The position numbers were made by a program, and so were the translations under genes. From positions 151,740-215,739 of the forward strand of contig LSRX01001090.1 of the NCBI GenBank assembly GCA_001939145.1: DNA of 64,000 nt, read 5' to 3'. The stretch's first letter is position 1, and every line of letters begins with the position of its first letter. The stretch comes from Symbiodinium microadriaticum. Lineage: Eukaryota; Sar; Dinophyceae; Suessiales; Symbiodiniaceae. Shown piece by piece: positions 1-12,500 of this stretch. The notes beneath the pieces are model-generated. The model worked only from the letters and a program-made list of their open reading frames with translations, did no database searches and was not told the DNA's origin.

Positions 1-433
1 TTTGGGCCGAACGTCGAACCTGGGCTCCAAACGGGTGCAGCAACAAACGATTGCAGATGCAATACCTCACGCTATCCTCATGCTGGTGACCAAGCTACAG
101 CACTATACTCACCTTGGCTGAACTCTCTGCTACCTCAGACGCGAGTTCGCGATGTACAGCCGTCCAGCAAGGAATTGCATGGCTGTAGCCTGAACACAGT
201 AGCAGCCTTTGATGTACCTCTCTGTCTCGAACTGCACTTCATGCACACTTGCACCAAAACCAAAAAAATACACAGACACTGAGTAGTGTGAGCTGGAAGC
301 ATGGCTCACTGCTTGTATTCCTAGGTCGCCACGGCCAAACATTCGGCGAGAGCTTTGATCCGCGAAGCCTCGATGTCTGACTTAGCGCATGTTTAGTCTC
401 GAGTTGTGGGTACAGCCTGCAAAGATCAGGTAA

Positions 434-3400
434 TTGTCCTTTCATCGTCCTCCCGCGACCGGGAGCCTGGCGGTAGACAGGTTCTATGTGCAGCAACGCT
501 TGCTCGCGAGCCTGAAACAAATCCGTGACGTACGAGAGAGGTTTCGAGACAAGCGGGCCTGCGCATTCTTGACACTGCAGACATCTGCAGACTGCAAACA
601 TGTCGCTGCATTGTGCACATCGCCGAGTCTTGTGGAAGGCAAGTGCGACACCAAGGACTTTTGCAGCAACAGTATGTTACCGTCTAGCTGGCGAGCCGTC
701 TAAGATTGCTTCGGGGATAATCCTATGCTTTTCCTCACAAAAACCTCGGATGGAGAAGCGACACTTGCGGATCATGCGGCTCTGGGTTCTCGCGGCTGAT
801 GCCTTGGCAAACGTACAAGTGTACCTGTGCCACAGCTCTGTAGCCAAGGCTAATGCTGGCTCTGTGTGACGGTCATGTGCCGGCCTAAGCGGTGATGAAT
901 AGCCAGCCGTTCTGGGATACAAAACTTACAGTCCTAAAGTGGTGGAAGCTCATTGAGGTCCTTTCAAAGATTATGGACTTGCCTCCAGGGATTCAGCAAG
1001 CTGTCCAGGTGCAGATGTGCTGGCATAGCCACTGCAGTGCAATGCACTGGTTCGGTAACGTCAGACAGGTCATCATCGGAGTCGTCGGTCGATGTCAGCA
1101 ACAGACAGGTCAAAGTCGGCAACGAGGTCTGCACTCAAGCTCCGAAAGCGCTTCTCGGCACCCAACGGCCTGGCAGGACCATGTTGAAGCTCACCTGAAC
1201 CAAATGATCAACGAGGCAAATCTCGGGAAGTTGCCGACACGTCTAACTAAGCTGTGATTTCTTTTGGAGCAGAAGTGCTTGGCCTAGGGTGCATGAGGTC
1301 GTGAATTCTGTGGCACATGGCTGTGGCCACAAACGTCTAGGTGCGATCCCTCAAAGTCTAAGGCCTCCTCAAGGTCCTCGGCACGGACCTTGCAAGCTCG
1401 ACGAATTCAAGACGGAACAGCATAAGGTGTTCTTTGACCTGCTTGCACTCACCGTACCGGGTCCTTACTTCTGTTACCTTGGGTGGTGATCTTCGACTGG
1501 AGCGCGGCTCAATGGTCCCACAGACCGCCATTCTGCGGTTGACAGCTTCTTCCGCGACCTGACGAAGCGCAGGTCCTCCGCACGGAGGTGGGAAAACTGC
1601 AGACCACCTTCAGCCAGCACTTGAGAGAGCATGAGGTGCGGGTGGCCCGGCACAGCTTGAAGTTGAGTCTCAAGCTTCACAAGCTGCAAGCATACTGATG
1701 GTAGCATAGAAGATGCATTGACAATGGCCCTGACAATCCTTAAAACGTCTTCAGCAGCCTGCATTCCGTCGCGAGTTCTGCGAATGGAGCACTGAGTTGG
1801 CAGGTTGCTTTGTCGCAGTTTCGCCCTGAAAACGGACACGAACGCTCGTAGGAGACTCAGTCTCCATGCAATTTTCTCGCTCTTTTCTTCTCGGCAGCGA
1901 GGTGGGCACGTCAGGACCTGGAGCTGTTGAGGCAGCAGGCAGCTGTCAGCGCAGTTGGTTCTCGGCTAGAACCCGCGGAGCCTGCGGAGTCTGCGCCCTG
2001 CAGGTGCAGCTCATGGAGCGACAGCGGAGGCAGCGGAACCTCGAAGTCGGCAAGCTGCGAAAGGTGCGTCAGGTGAGCTCAGGAAGCTGCTCTTGCGCCA
2101 TTCTGGTAGGCAATGAAAGAAGTTCGCAATGCTCTCTTCGTAGAAACTCCTGCTGCGGCACAGGCGCCCGTTCGAGTCTGGATCACGACGTATGAAGATG
2201 TAAGCACTGCGAGAGCAAGTAACATGCCACTGCCATTGAATCTGAACGTCATGCTCTCTGATCAGCCAAGCATGCCAAGAAGATGGGTCTTGCTTGCGGT
2301 GTGCTGTAGTCAGGGCGGTTTGTATTTTGTAAAGCTGTTTGAAGGGCCAATTGGCTGCACAGCAGCTTCTGGACGAGGCGATTGCAGCTTATTGCGGCAT
2401 CACAGCGCAACACAGCACAGTTGCATCATTGGTTCGCCCTCGTGGAGGTTCGGACAGAGCGTGAGCGCAGGCTCGCTGAAAAGCGTTATCTGGAGGACGG
2501 GTGGCATGGACGGCTCGATGGATCTGATCAGAGGCTCGAGAGTGCAGGAAGACTGGCGATGTGTGCTGCCGGCAGGACCAGATCAAGAAATTGAAATCGG
2601 AGGTCGAGGAGCTCATTGTGATGAGAGGGTCAGACTGTGACGGTCAGACTGGACTGGACAAGAAGCGGTTGATGCTTGATCTTTGCTGCCCAGACTTCTT
2701 GAGAGAAAAATCGCGAGTGCCTGGACAGCCACGGGCAAGCCCTCCAAAATGACACCTCAAGCCTTTTTTCATTTAAGGTTAACGTGCATGCATGCTGGCC
2801 TGGTCTGTTTCGAGAAGATTGTAAGGCTGTTCCCCGCAGAAGCCTTGCAGAAGCCTCCCCCATTGTGAAAATGCACCGTAGCAAGAGATCTAGCTGGTGC
2901 ATGCTGGTACCCTGTCATGGCTTCAGCTTCTGCCATTTGCTCCTGTGTTGTCTTCAGATCTGATGTCTGTGATTTGCGGTCTGAAGGCTCACGTTGTCTT
3001 GTCAGCAGGAGATGGAGGAGGGGCAAGCCGCTACTCCAGCCTTTGACCACGAGAAGGAAAAGCTGAAAGCTTCTGCTGGGCACTGACATGTGCCGACGTT
3101 CTCAAGTTGTCCATGTACTGAGGTCCACAGCAAGTTTCTTCGCAATCATGATGCCACAAGTAGATACTCAGTGAGTGACCGCCCCAAGAGCTGGCAAGCT
3201 TCGTATGGTTTCGGTTTAAAGCTCCGAAAGGCAGCGCACTGTTTCAACGTGGATGTGTCACGTGCAGGAGTTGTATTATCCCAGCCCTCCATGGTACAAG
3301 CAAGCTTGAGCAAAGGCAGACAAGGCAAACAGGGGTAACACTCTGGGTCCGAGGATGGAGCGCAATGTCAAGGGATGTCAAGTGTTTGCCTCTGCTCAGG

Positions 3401-3753
3401 TCAGGCAACTGAAGATGTCGATTGAGTCCAAAGATCGATATGCATGCTGGGCACTGACCCCAGAACTGCACACTTACGGTCCGTTGTTCTTCATCGGCAT
3501 TTCACGAGTCATCGGCAGGTCTGCAATCGCGCGCATGAGCGCCAAGACGAGTCTGCTGAAGGCTCCGATGCTGGCGAGGCACTGACGGCTTTGTCGGCAC
3601 CAGCGAGTTCCTGACAGACCCGCCGTGGTCCTTGAGAACAATGCCAGGACTCCGACAAACATGACGAGTGCGTCATGATGCGGAGGCGGCCACCGGTTAC
3701 GGTCCGTTTATCTTAGGTGCAACACCGTGCGTGCGTGTGTGTGTGTGTGCGTG

Positions 3754-3791
<38 letters not shown>

Positions 3792-4079
3792 CGCAGCGTG
3801 CGCGTGCGTGCGTGCTTGCTTCGGGTTGCGGGTTTTCACTTCAGGCGCCTGGTAGAGATGGAGGAGGAGATTCGCGAGCTGACTGGCGAAGGAGGCACAC
3901 GCAGCTACGCAGCATCGCACAGCTCACCCAAGACGAAGTGTAAGACCGCGCCTTCTTGTTCCGACTTCCCAGCTTATCCAGCTTCAGGAGCTGCTGAGAC
4001 TTCTGAGCCCGCTCAAGCCAGGGCCCAAGAGCCTGCAGCTGATACTGGTGATGTCGATTTCAAGTCCGTCATGCTGTAA
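434..4079 (+). CDS. Coiled-coil protein, 3' part of a multi-exon gene
   Basis: Several short + strand exons carry heptad-rich, charged helices. Candidates are 488-560 (VQQRLLASLKQIRDVRER), about 1,390-1,452 (ends at gtaccg), 1,573-1,699 (VLRTEVGKLQTTFSQHL), 1,898-1,951 (QDLELLRQQAA), 2,004-2,072 (VQLMERQRRQRNLEVGKLRK, donor gtgagc), about 2,385-2,560 (RTERERRLAEKRYLED), 2,576-2,627 (DQIKKLKSEVEELIVM), 3,006-3,083 (QQEMEEG...HEKEKLKAS) and 3,400-3,437 (VRQLKMSIESKD). The last exon, 3,845-4,079, begins RLVEMEEEIRELTGEGG, has an A/E/P-rich tail and ends GDVDFKSVML-stop. Most start right after a cag acceptor. The same C-terminal residues and stop recur on the - strand at 63,968-64,000, which supports the terminal exon. 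The 5' end probably lies outside the window. I recognise no family beyond coiled coil, so a structural or cytoskeletal role is only a guess. Exon edges are approximate. Confidence 0.55.
3728..3790. repeat. GT/AT dinucleotide microsatellite
   Basis: A gtgc/gtgt run passes into about 14 at units, then into further gcgtgc. It lies in the intron before the last exon of the coiled-coil gene. Both strands are open by chance, giving low-complexity YIYIYI peptides. Confidence 0.95.
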
Positions 4080-4544
4080 ACGTATACGATCGTACATGTG
4101 AAGGCCAGCCAGAGCCGGTCTGTTGCTGAGCGCTTTGATTGCCTGGCAGTAAAGTCTCGAGGGCAACAATGTCGGATGCTCTGGAACACAACTGCTGGAT
4201 CTGAGGCCTTGTGCCACAGTGTCCCATGAACCTCCCAGCGTGACAGAGTCAACTTTGAGCCGCATCCCTTGGGGCAGACTCTTTGCTGAAAACGCTGCGA
4301 CCCTGACTTCTTTCCACAAGGTCCATCGTCCACTCTTCGATCTTCTCGAGATCGAACGTCGTGGAGCTGATTTTTCAGCATCATTCACAACGCATCCGCT
4401 TACATCAGCCATTGGAGCGTCTTGCCAAAGCGGAAGAACCTAAGGCCAACCCCATGGACTCAGGCAGGCATCCATCTGATGGATGCACGATGGCGTTCGC
4501 CAATGAGAGTTTGGATCATGGGCAAGTGTCGGTAAGTGCAGGCG
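4080..4544. other. Spacer between coiled-coil gene and motif-repeat gene
   Basis: This stretch is conserved between the arms (counterpart about 63,500-63,967). A + frame at 4,219-4,443 and a - frame at 4,013-4,412 are both open here. The + frame has a stop at the matching place in the right arm, so it is not clearly coding. The - frame stays open in both copies but has no recognisable domain. It probably holds 3' and 5' untranslated or promoter sequence, and no specific element was identified. Confidence 0.4.
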
Positions 4545-7500
4545 TCCACCGTGGCAGAGGCCATCCACTTGCAGCAGCTCCGAGCGCAGACTGACAGGGT
4601 TTCTGACAGGTATCTGTGCAGTTCTCGGATTCTGTCTCGGCCGTCACCTCATTGGAAGTCCCGGAGAACGTCCCAGAGGCTGTGAGACACATTGTTCATC
4701 AACCAGCCCAGCATAATATGGGCAGGTTGGCAACAGGTCCGTGCGCAACCGAATCCTAACCCCGTTCGTAGCGGCCAACGTGACTGCCTCCGAGGCAGAA
4801 TCTTTTGTTGTGGCAATGGGCTGTCGGGACGATGCGAGTTTGCAGGATCGCAGAGCACTGCTGGCAACTGGCCTGTCAACAGTCGAGGAACTGCAGATGT
4901 GCATTCAGTAGCAAATCGGCATCTGCCTTCAGTCTGCCAAGTGTATCCAAGTGTTTTTCAGGAGTTTGAAGCACAGAGCTCCCGAGAGAGGCTTCGCTCA
5001 AGCCGAGACAGGACTGCACAACGGAGTCCCAGGGTCACACGCCATTCTTCCGCACCAATATGCAGGATGCCTACACCTCATGTAAGCTCAGAGATGATCG
5101 AGGACTCGGCGCGTACAGCTTCGTACTGCAATGCGGTGCCCATGGGCTGGTCAAAGCGACACATCTTGCTGAGAGGAAACTGAGTTCTACGCATCTTCTG
5201 CAAAAACAGTCCGAATCTCCCCTGCAGCCGACACGGAGGCACCTCACACATTTTCGAGACTGCTTCCTGTAGTTTTAAGTTGCAAGTTACTGTAGTCGGC
5301 TGTGCCAGGCCATTCCAGCCTCTGGCAGAAGACGGCCCAGCCGAGAGAGACAAGCCACCCCGTTCGTCAAGGATTGGTGACACTGGGGTCTCGTATTGTT
5401 ACCAATCATCGTTATCACAAGCCCCCCCGGGCATCTTAGCCAGGCTGAGTGATTGCGTGTGCTCCANTGCAGCAGTTACGCGATCAGAATGTCAGAAAAA
5501 GTCCTAGCTGCAGAGCAACGAGCTTCCGCAGAGCCGCAGACGGCATGTGCTCCGGTGAGAAATGATGGGAAGATGCTCATGTCCATGTTCTGATCAAGTC
5601 AGATGACTCTCCACCGGCTGGTATCTCGATCTCTGTCTTTGATGCATAATATCCTTTCTCCATCGCGTCAGGCCATTCCAGCCTCTGGCAGAACTCGGCC
5701 CAGCCGGGAGAGACAAGCCATCCCTTTCGTCAAGGTGCTTTGGAACCAGCCTGGTGGGTCTTTTTCTTGGCTGTCGCCGTTCAACTTCATTAAGACTGCA
5801 TTTGGTTGAAGCACAATTTCTTCGATTGAACTCGTTGGCTACTAGAACGAAGCAAGATAATCCAGAGAAAGGCAGGTCTGTGTCCTGAATCATTGCACCC
5901 CGCGGGCCCGGCCTGGCTTGCACTTTGCTGGTTCGGATTCATCACACTTTGCTCTCCAAGGAGAGACGCACATTGCCTTTAGAAAGTGCTGTTGATTTCG
6001 CTAAGCTGCTAAGGGCATTGTATGGCATTGTCCCAACCCCTCGAGTGCTCAATGCCTGAACGATGCTAGGTCTGGTGCCTTTTTTGCGAGCCTGCTGAGT
6101 AGACGGTCAGAACATGTTGTTGCGAGACTGCTCAGGAGGAAGACGTGCCTCCCAACGATGCGCGAACAGTTCAGTTCTCCGCTGCGGTGAGCACCGAGGC
6201 TTTCCAAGAGCGCTCTGCTTGCTGAAATTGACATTGATGATCAATGAGGGCTTTGATTCGGACGAGCCTGGCTTTGCGTAGAATTAGGAAACTTGTCATG
6301 ATTTGGTTTGCAATGTGCAGGCCATTCCAGGCTCTGGCAGCAGACGGTCCAGCCGCGAAAGACAAGCCACTCCTTTCGTCAAGGATTTCTGCTGTCTTGC
6401 AATGGTTCGGCCCCTGCTTTCTCGGTCATGCTTCCAGATCACAGCCGCCAACTGTGAACTTGCATGCCGCCTCTTTGAGACAGCCTCCCGAACTGACTTT
6501 GGAAGGAAGAGGATGTGCCGGGCAATGTGCATATCGTGCAGTTCAGTGGCGCCCTGGCTTCCGAGGCATGAATGCGGTGTCAGTGGAAGCATTGAAATTG
6601 AAAGGTGTAGCGGTGTAGCTGACTGTGCACTTACAGGAGTAGTGTAGGCAGAAAGACATGTGGATACAAATCGTTGAATCGACCATAACATGCACTGGAT
6701 CTTGTTTGTTCTCAACATCGGCTCCTTTTGCAGCATTTGGAGCTTTGTTCCAATCGGGCTCGGGCGTCTTCTGTTGTCTTAGGATGTCTTAGGAGCGTTC
6801 CGGCAACACCACCTCCGAGAGAGTTCGACCCATCCCAGGCTTCCCTCTTGCAAGCAAAGTTGGAAACTCCGCTTTCAGGCCTCGGTTCACTTCTCCGACA
6901 CGGTTTCGATCGCGAGTGGAGCACTGGAGCTGCCGGAGACGGTGCCGGAGGTAGCGAGACACAGTGATGCGATATTGATCGAAGCAAGCTGCATGTCGCT
7001 AGCTAAATAGCAGCATCCGGTATCCACAACACTGTTCGCAGCCAGCCATCCGCAGGCTTGTCAAAGTTGTCCAACCTGCATCGGTAGGTTGGTAATCGGT
7101 CGGTGCGCGACCACATCGCCACACCCTATGCACCGGCAGCTGCCTTGTCTGAGGCATCGCGCTGTTCTTGTTTCCTTGGGCCCTTTCGGTGCAGCGCAGG
7201 ATCGGCGAGTGTTGCTTGCGCCGGTGGTGTCCACGGTCGAGGACTACTGATGCCCCGCAAGCGCAAGCACTGGAACATGCGAATGTAGTTTGCAACATCC
7301 CGCAGCGTCTTCAAGGAGTTCGAAGTCCAAGGCTCCGGGGAGACTTTCCGATCCAGCAGGGACAGGACAGGGCATGAAAACATGGAATGCAGCCAAGTGA
7401 GTCAAATTGAGTCGCGCCAAATCTCCTGAGATCTTGTTTTGAGATGTCATGCCAGTCAACAACATAAACTTGGTAATGATACTCCGAGCGGTGTTATTCT

Positions 7501-9088
7501 GTTCCAGTGTGTCCTAGACATCCCCATGGTCGAGTTCAAGTTTTGGCCAAGGGCGCTTCCAACTTTGTCCATAGCCTCCAATTCGTGCAGACTCTACAGT
7601 ACAGTACAATTTTACTCCATGTGCTTCAGACCAGCTCGTTGCGAGTCTAGTCGGCAGCATGATCCTTGCAATTTTTCTTCGACAGGATGCCAACTCCCTA
7701 TGTGAGCACCGACATGGTGGAGGATGACACATGCAGTCGGGCTGGGAGCGCTTGTTTTTACTTGTCTCCTTTTGAGGACACGCCTGCAGTTGCTGCGGCT
7801 AAGACGGTTCGGATACTTCGTGCAGCTGAGATCCAGGCTGGGACGCGAATGTCCGGTGACCTTTTCGATGAGACACCGATCCAGCCGAGATCCAGGCCAT
7901 CCCTGCTGCCGGGCAGAGACGCTCGAGTCGAGATCGACAGGCGACACCGTTCGTCAAGGAGAACCCGCCATTGTGCCTCGAGTCAGCGGACTGGAGTTGC
8001 AACCGTGTGCGCACGCAGGGCCAGACCGAAAGAGTAGGCTCCTGTCATGAACCGAAGCGCTCCGTAAGTGTGTCCGGCACATGACACATGAACGATCATG
8101 AACGCCAAGCAGCTGGTCATCACCGTGTTCAAATCTTTGCGGCCTTGAATCTCCTCGACATATCCTTTTGCCGGCGAGGAGGATGTACCTGACGACATGC
8201 GGACGGTCCAATTCAGCAACGTGGTCAATACTGAGGCCGTCCGCCGGTTTCTGCTATCGATAGGACTCAAAATGACGCAAGCAGGAGCGACCCGGTGTTG
8301 TATACGTCTACAACGCGTAGCTGCGTAACTTGCATGCTCACTCAGCACTGCGTCTTTGTCCCTGCTTGCAGGTGCAGCCCATGTCACAAGTGGTGCGGGC
8401 TAGTTTACATGCTCTGGGAAGCGGCTTATGTGGAGCCTCGCCGTTGTAGAGTACTCACATGTACGCACAAACTACATAATTATACAAGAGGCGCTGGTAC
8501 ATGGATGAACGCAGTCCATGTGTGTCCATGTCCAACAAGGCATCACGAAAATGCGTGCATGCAGTTTGCACGGTCATTCGCCCCTCTCTTCGTACATATG
8601 CAGTGCCATGCCGAGCTCACACTGGATGTTGAAATTTACAAATCAAGTGCAGAGTGCAGTTGAACCACATCGGGCGCACACTTCCCCTGTTTCTGAGCCA
8701 ATCAGAAAAACCATTCTGTCTTGTGCTCGACTCAAGCGACGCTGGGCATCTTTGCCAGGATGACGCGAGGTCGACTCGCGACAGAGTTGCCACACCGTTT
8801 GCACAACCTGCAGAGGAAGATGCCCATCAGGCAGGGAAAAACAGTGGACTCTGTGTTATGCCACATCCTCTCGAAGAGTTCCTGATGCTGCATAAGGCCC
8901 GCAGGGTAGCGCTCGCACCGGTCTTGTCCGTGGTTGAGGCACGGGCTGTTCACATTTCGCAGTAGCAGTAGCAGCAGGAACAGTAGCAGCACTAGCAATA
9001 GCAGCACTAGCGGCAGTCGCACCGGTACTACTGGTACAGTAGTTGTCGTGGTGGTGGTGGTGGTGGTGGTGGCAGTAGCACTAGTGGC

Positions 9089-9126
<38 letters not shown>

Positions 9127-9503
9127 AAGTAGAAGTAGAAGTAGAAGTAGAAGTAGAAGGAGTAGGAGCAGGAGCAGGAGCAGCAGCAGCAGCAGCAGCA
9201 GAAGGAGGAGCAGGAGGAGGAAGAGGAGGAGGAGGAGTAGTAGTAGTAGTAGCAATAGCGCTAGCACTAGCAGTAGCACTGGCAGCAGCAGTGGCGTAGC
9301 CGTCGCAGTGTCAGTCGCAGTCGCAGTGGCAGTGGCAGTGTCAGTGGCAGTGCAGAAGCAGTAGCAGTAGCGGGAGCAGCAGCAACGGCAGCGGCAGCAG
9401 CAGAAGCACTACCGGCCGTCGTCGTGGTGTAGCAGTAGCATGAGCTGTAGCAGTGGCTGTAGCAGCAGCAGCAGCAGGAGGAGTTAAAAGGAGCAGCAGG
9501 AGC

Positions 9504-9560
<57 letters not shown>

Positions 9561-12500
9561 TGTAGTAGTAGTAGTAGTAGTAGCAGTAGTAGGAGTAGGA
9601 GTAGGAGTAGGAGTAGGAGTTGGAGTTGGAGTTGGAGTAGGAGTAGGAGTAGGAGTAGGAGTAGGAGTAGGAGTAGGAGCAGTAGTAGTCGTGGTGGTGG
9701 TTGTGGTGGTGGTGGTGGTGGTGATAGCAGTAGCTGTGGGTGGCCCGAGCTGTCTCATTGTGAGAGTGATGTTTTTTTTTGCCCGCAGCAGGAGTTCGAA
9801 ACAGACGGCTCAGTCACAGTTTTCCGGCCGAGCCGAGACAGGACACGGCCGTGCTTAAATCCGAATGTGCTGGTTGTTGGGATCTGTTCTTTCGTCCGAG
9901 GATGCCTACTCCGTACATGAGTGCGCAGCTCGTGGAAGAGGCTTGAGTGCTCTTGTCCAAAGAAGCGCCCAATCCGAAACATGAAAATCGGGCACTGCTC
10001 CAGGATGCCGTCGTCAATGCAGGTAAGACCGTTCGGGTATTGCCTTTCGCCGACGCAAAGGCCAGGTTCATTGAAGAGGATGGGCTGGCGAACTGAGTCG
10101 TCGTTGCAGGCCATTCCCATTTCCGGCCAGTGCCGCTCCAGCCGAGAACGTCAGGCAACTCCTTTCTTCAAGGACTTCTTCAGAGATGTCAAGCCTCCTA
10201 AAAGCTTTGGCAACGCAGTCAACAGAGTTATCTTGTTTGATGATGCAGCCCCAGACCTAACAAAGAAGCTGGTTGTGCTCCGGGGACCCAGCATCTGCAA
10301 GACAACATATGGGCAAGCTTCTTTTCTGGTCCGTCTTCGCTTCATTGCTCAAGCTGCGTCGCTGTTTGCAAAGTCGCATCACGGGCGCATGCCATTCGGG
10401 GTGACGCTCTCATGACCCAGGTTCAATGGCAAATTCGAGCAACGGCATTTCGTTGCGTCTCTGTTCCCTTTGCTAGATGTGCAGGTTTTGCAGCTTCATG
10501 AGAGATGTCCAGCTTACAAAGAGCAACACAAACTTGTTGTGCAGTGACTCGATATCACTGCAAGGCCTATACTAGCCTATACGATTAGCAGACGTGACTG
10601 GCAAAAGCTTGCGCAACTCCGGTCTCGGCACACAGCGCCGTACACATTTTGCATGCACATGGTACGTGAAGCTTTACAAAATGGCGTTGACATTTTGCAA
10701 AGCGCATACCACCAGGTCAACCATGGCACCGCCGCACCGAAGCTCTAGCTGCCATTCAGCTGGCATGTTGATTGTAGCCCGGCTGTGGGTTACGAGGAAG
10801 ACCAGAAGCTGCACAATGAACGGCTGCAAAGGGGTTTACGTACTTTTGGGCATGCTCAAGCCTTGGCCAAGACTGGATCGCACGTCGATGCGTGGAACAC
10901 AACGGGAGTTAGCTTAATTCCGGCGAGAGGAGTGACAAATTGCTGACTGGATGTTGCTTTCTCGTACGGCGGGAATTGACACCACTGCACGTCCAGAGAT
11001 GTGGCCCAAACACAGTTCTCGCATGGCAGCCACGGTGAGGTTTGACATCCAGGGGCACAGCGGTCACGATGACTCATGTCTCGAAGAGTAGGACGAGTCG
11101 GTGGCGGAGAGGACCGTGCAGTTCAACGAAATGATCAGCACTGAGGCTTCTGGGCTCTTCTGATTCTGCAGCACTGTGATGTTTTTTCTTCCCGAGGCAT
11201 GGAAACAATCCCGGTTTCGCAAATTTGTCGTGCAAATCTTGCTTTCTCGTCTAAAGTCGTAGATTTCCGACTCTGTCTGAAACAGATCATCAGTCCGTTA
11301 ATGTAAAAATCGAAGATGCGCATCTTGCTGTTCCGTCTTGAATCATTGAAGGCGAGTGTAATCGCGGAGGGGTGCGAAGAGGTGCCGGTTCGTTTCTGCT
11401 TGACACTGCTGGCCTTTCTTGTTATACACTCAAGGTTGGACGACGGTCGGTGCATGACCGCATCGCAACTCCATATGCTGGAAACGTTGATCTCGAGGTG
11501 GGATGTTGCCGTGCGCTACCGGCATAAAGGGATGCATAACTGGCTTCTGTCGGTCACAGTACGAAGGAGAGCCGCGTGGTCGTGCCATTGGATACCTCCG
11601 TCGAGGACGGGCGGCGCAGCTGATGCATGCTGTATCAGCACTTGTTGGGCATGCCATGGCAATGAAGGCTTGTGCGCGATGTACTGGGATAACTTCAAGC
11701 CTGCAGAGTCCACAAAGAATTGCCTTGTCGGCTGCAAGTCGAGAGCCTGCAGAGTGGGAGGAGTTCGAGGTGGAAGGCCTCGAAGTTCAGCTGCGTTCAA
11801 GCCGAGACAGGACAGAGATAGGTTCCGTACGCTTCGTCTGTCAGTCCGGCCCAGAACTCGGTCCACCCAGATCCTTGCAGAACACCCAGTCCAATTCACA
11901 ATCACCACAAGTAGATGTGTGGAGCGAGATGCATGTTTCGAATTTTAGTGGAAGCTTTGCGGTTCTACCTGCATGTCTTTGCAGGATCCCCACCCCCCAT
12001 GTGAGCACCGAAATGTTGGAGGACCGGAGCATCATGTAAGCTGTTTGCGGCTTTCAGAGTGCATGAAGATGAAAGATTGTGCAGCATGCCTGCATGAAGT
12101 CTGCATGAATGCTAGAATCGCAGGAGGCTTTCCCCAATTCCGGCAAATCCGTTCGCATCTTTCCTGTTGCTGAGATGCAGGAGCAGACCTTAGCCGGACT
12201 TGGAAGACTAATGCAGAGAACATTGAATCATGACAACATCATGCATGTGGAGGCCATTGCGACCTCTGGGCAGAGACGGTCCAGTCGAGAACGTCAAGCG
12301 ACGCCGTTCTTCAAAGACCAGGACGTGTGGATATCCTGCTTGAGTTGCAAGGTTGTGAGGGGGCTTCTGGGGTCCAGGACTTCGATGTGCATGACGGTGG
12401 GCGGAGTGTAAACTTCGACGACACGATCAGCACAGAGGCGTGCCGGTTTGAGCAGTTGATGCGTTCCCACACTGTAGAAGCCAGTCCGTGGCTAAGTCGA

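Noticed and set aside
3984..4412. 142-codon and 123-codon minus-strand frames
   Set aside because: They overlap the last exon of the coiled-coil gene and have no recognisable domain, although the shorter frame is also open in the right arm.
6170..6215. gtgagcacc inside M1 and M5 motifs read as splice donors
   Set aside because: Other copies have atcagcac, gtcaatac or atgagtgc at the same place, so what is conserved is the amino acids V/I-S-T-E and not a donor signal.
9028..9758. Long poly-Leu, Thr-Pro and poly-Ser open frames in the triplet tract
   Set aside because: Every frame in a trinucleotide repeat stays open; the peptides mirror the repeat unit and carry no independent signal.
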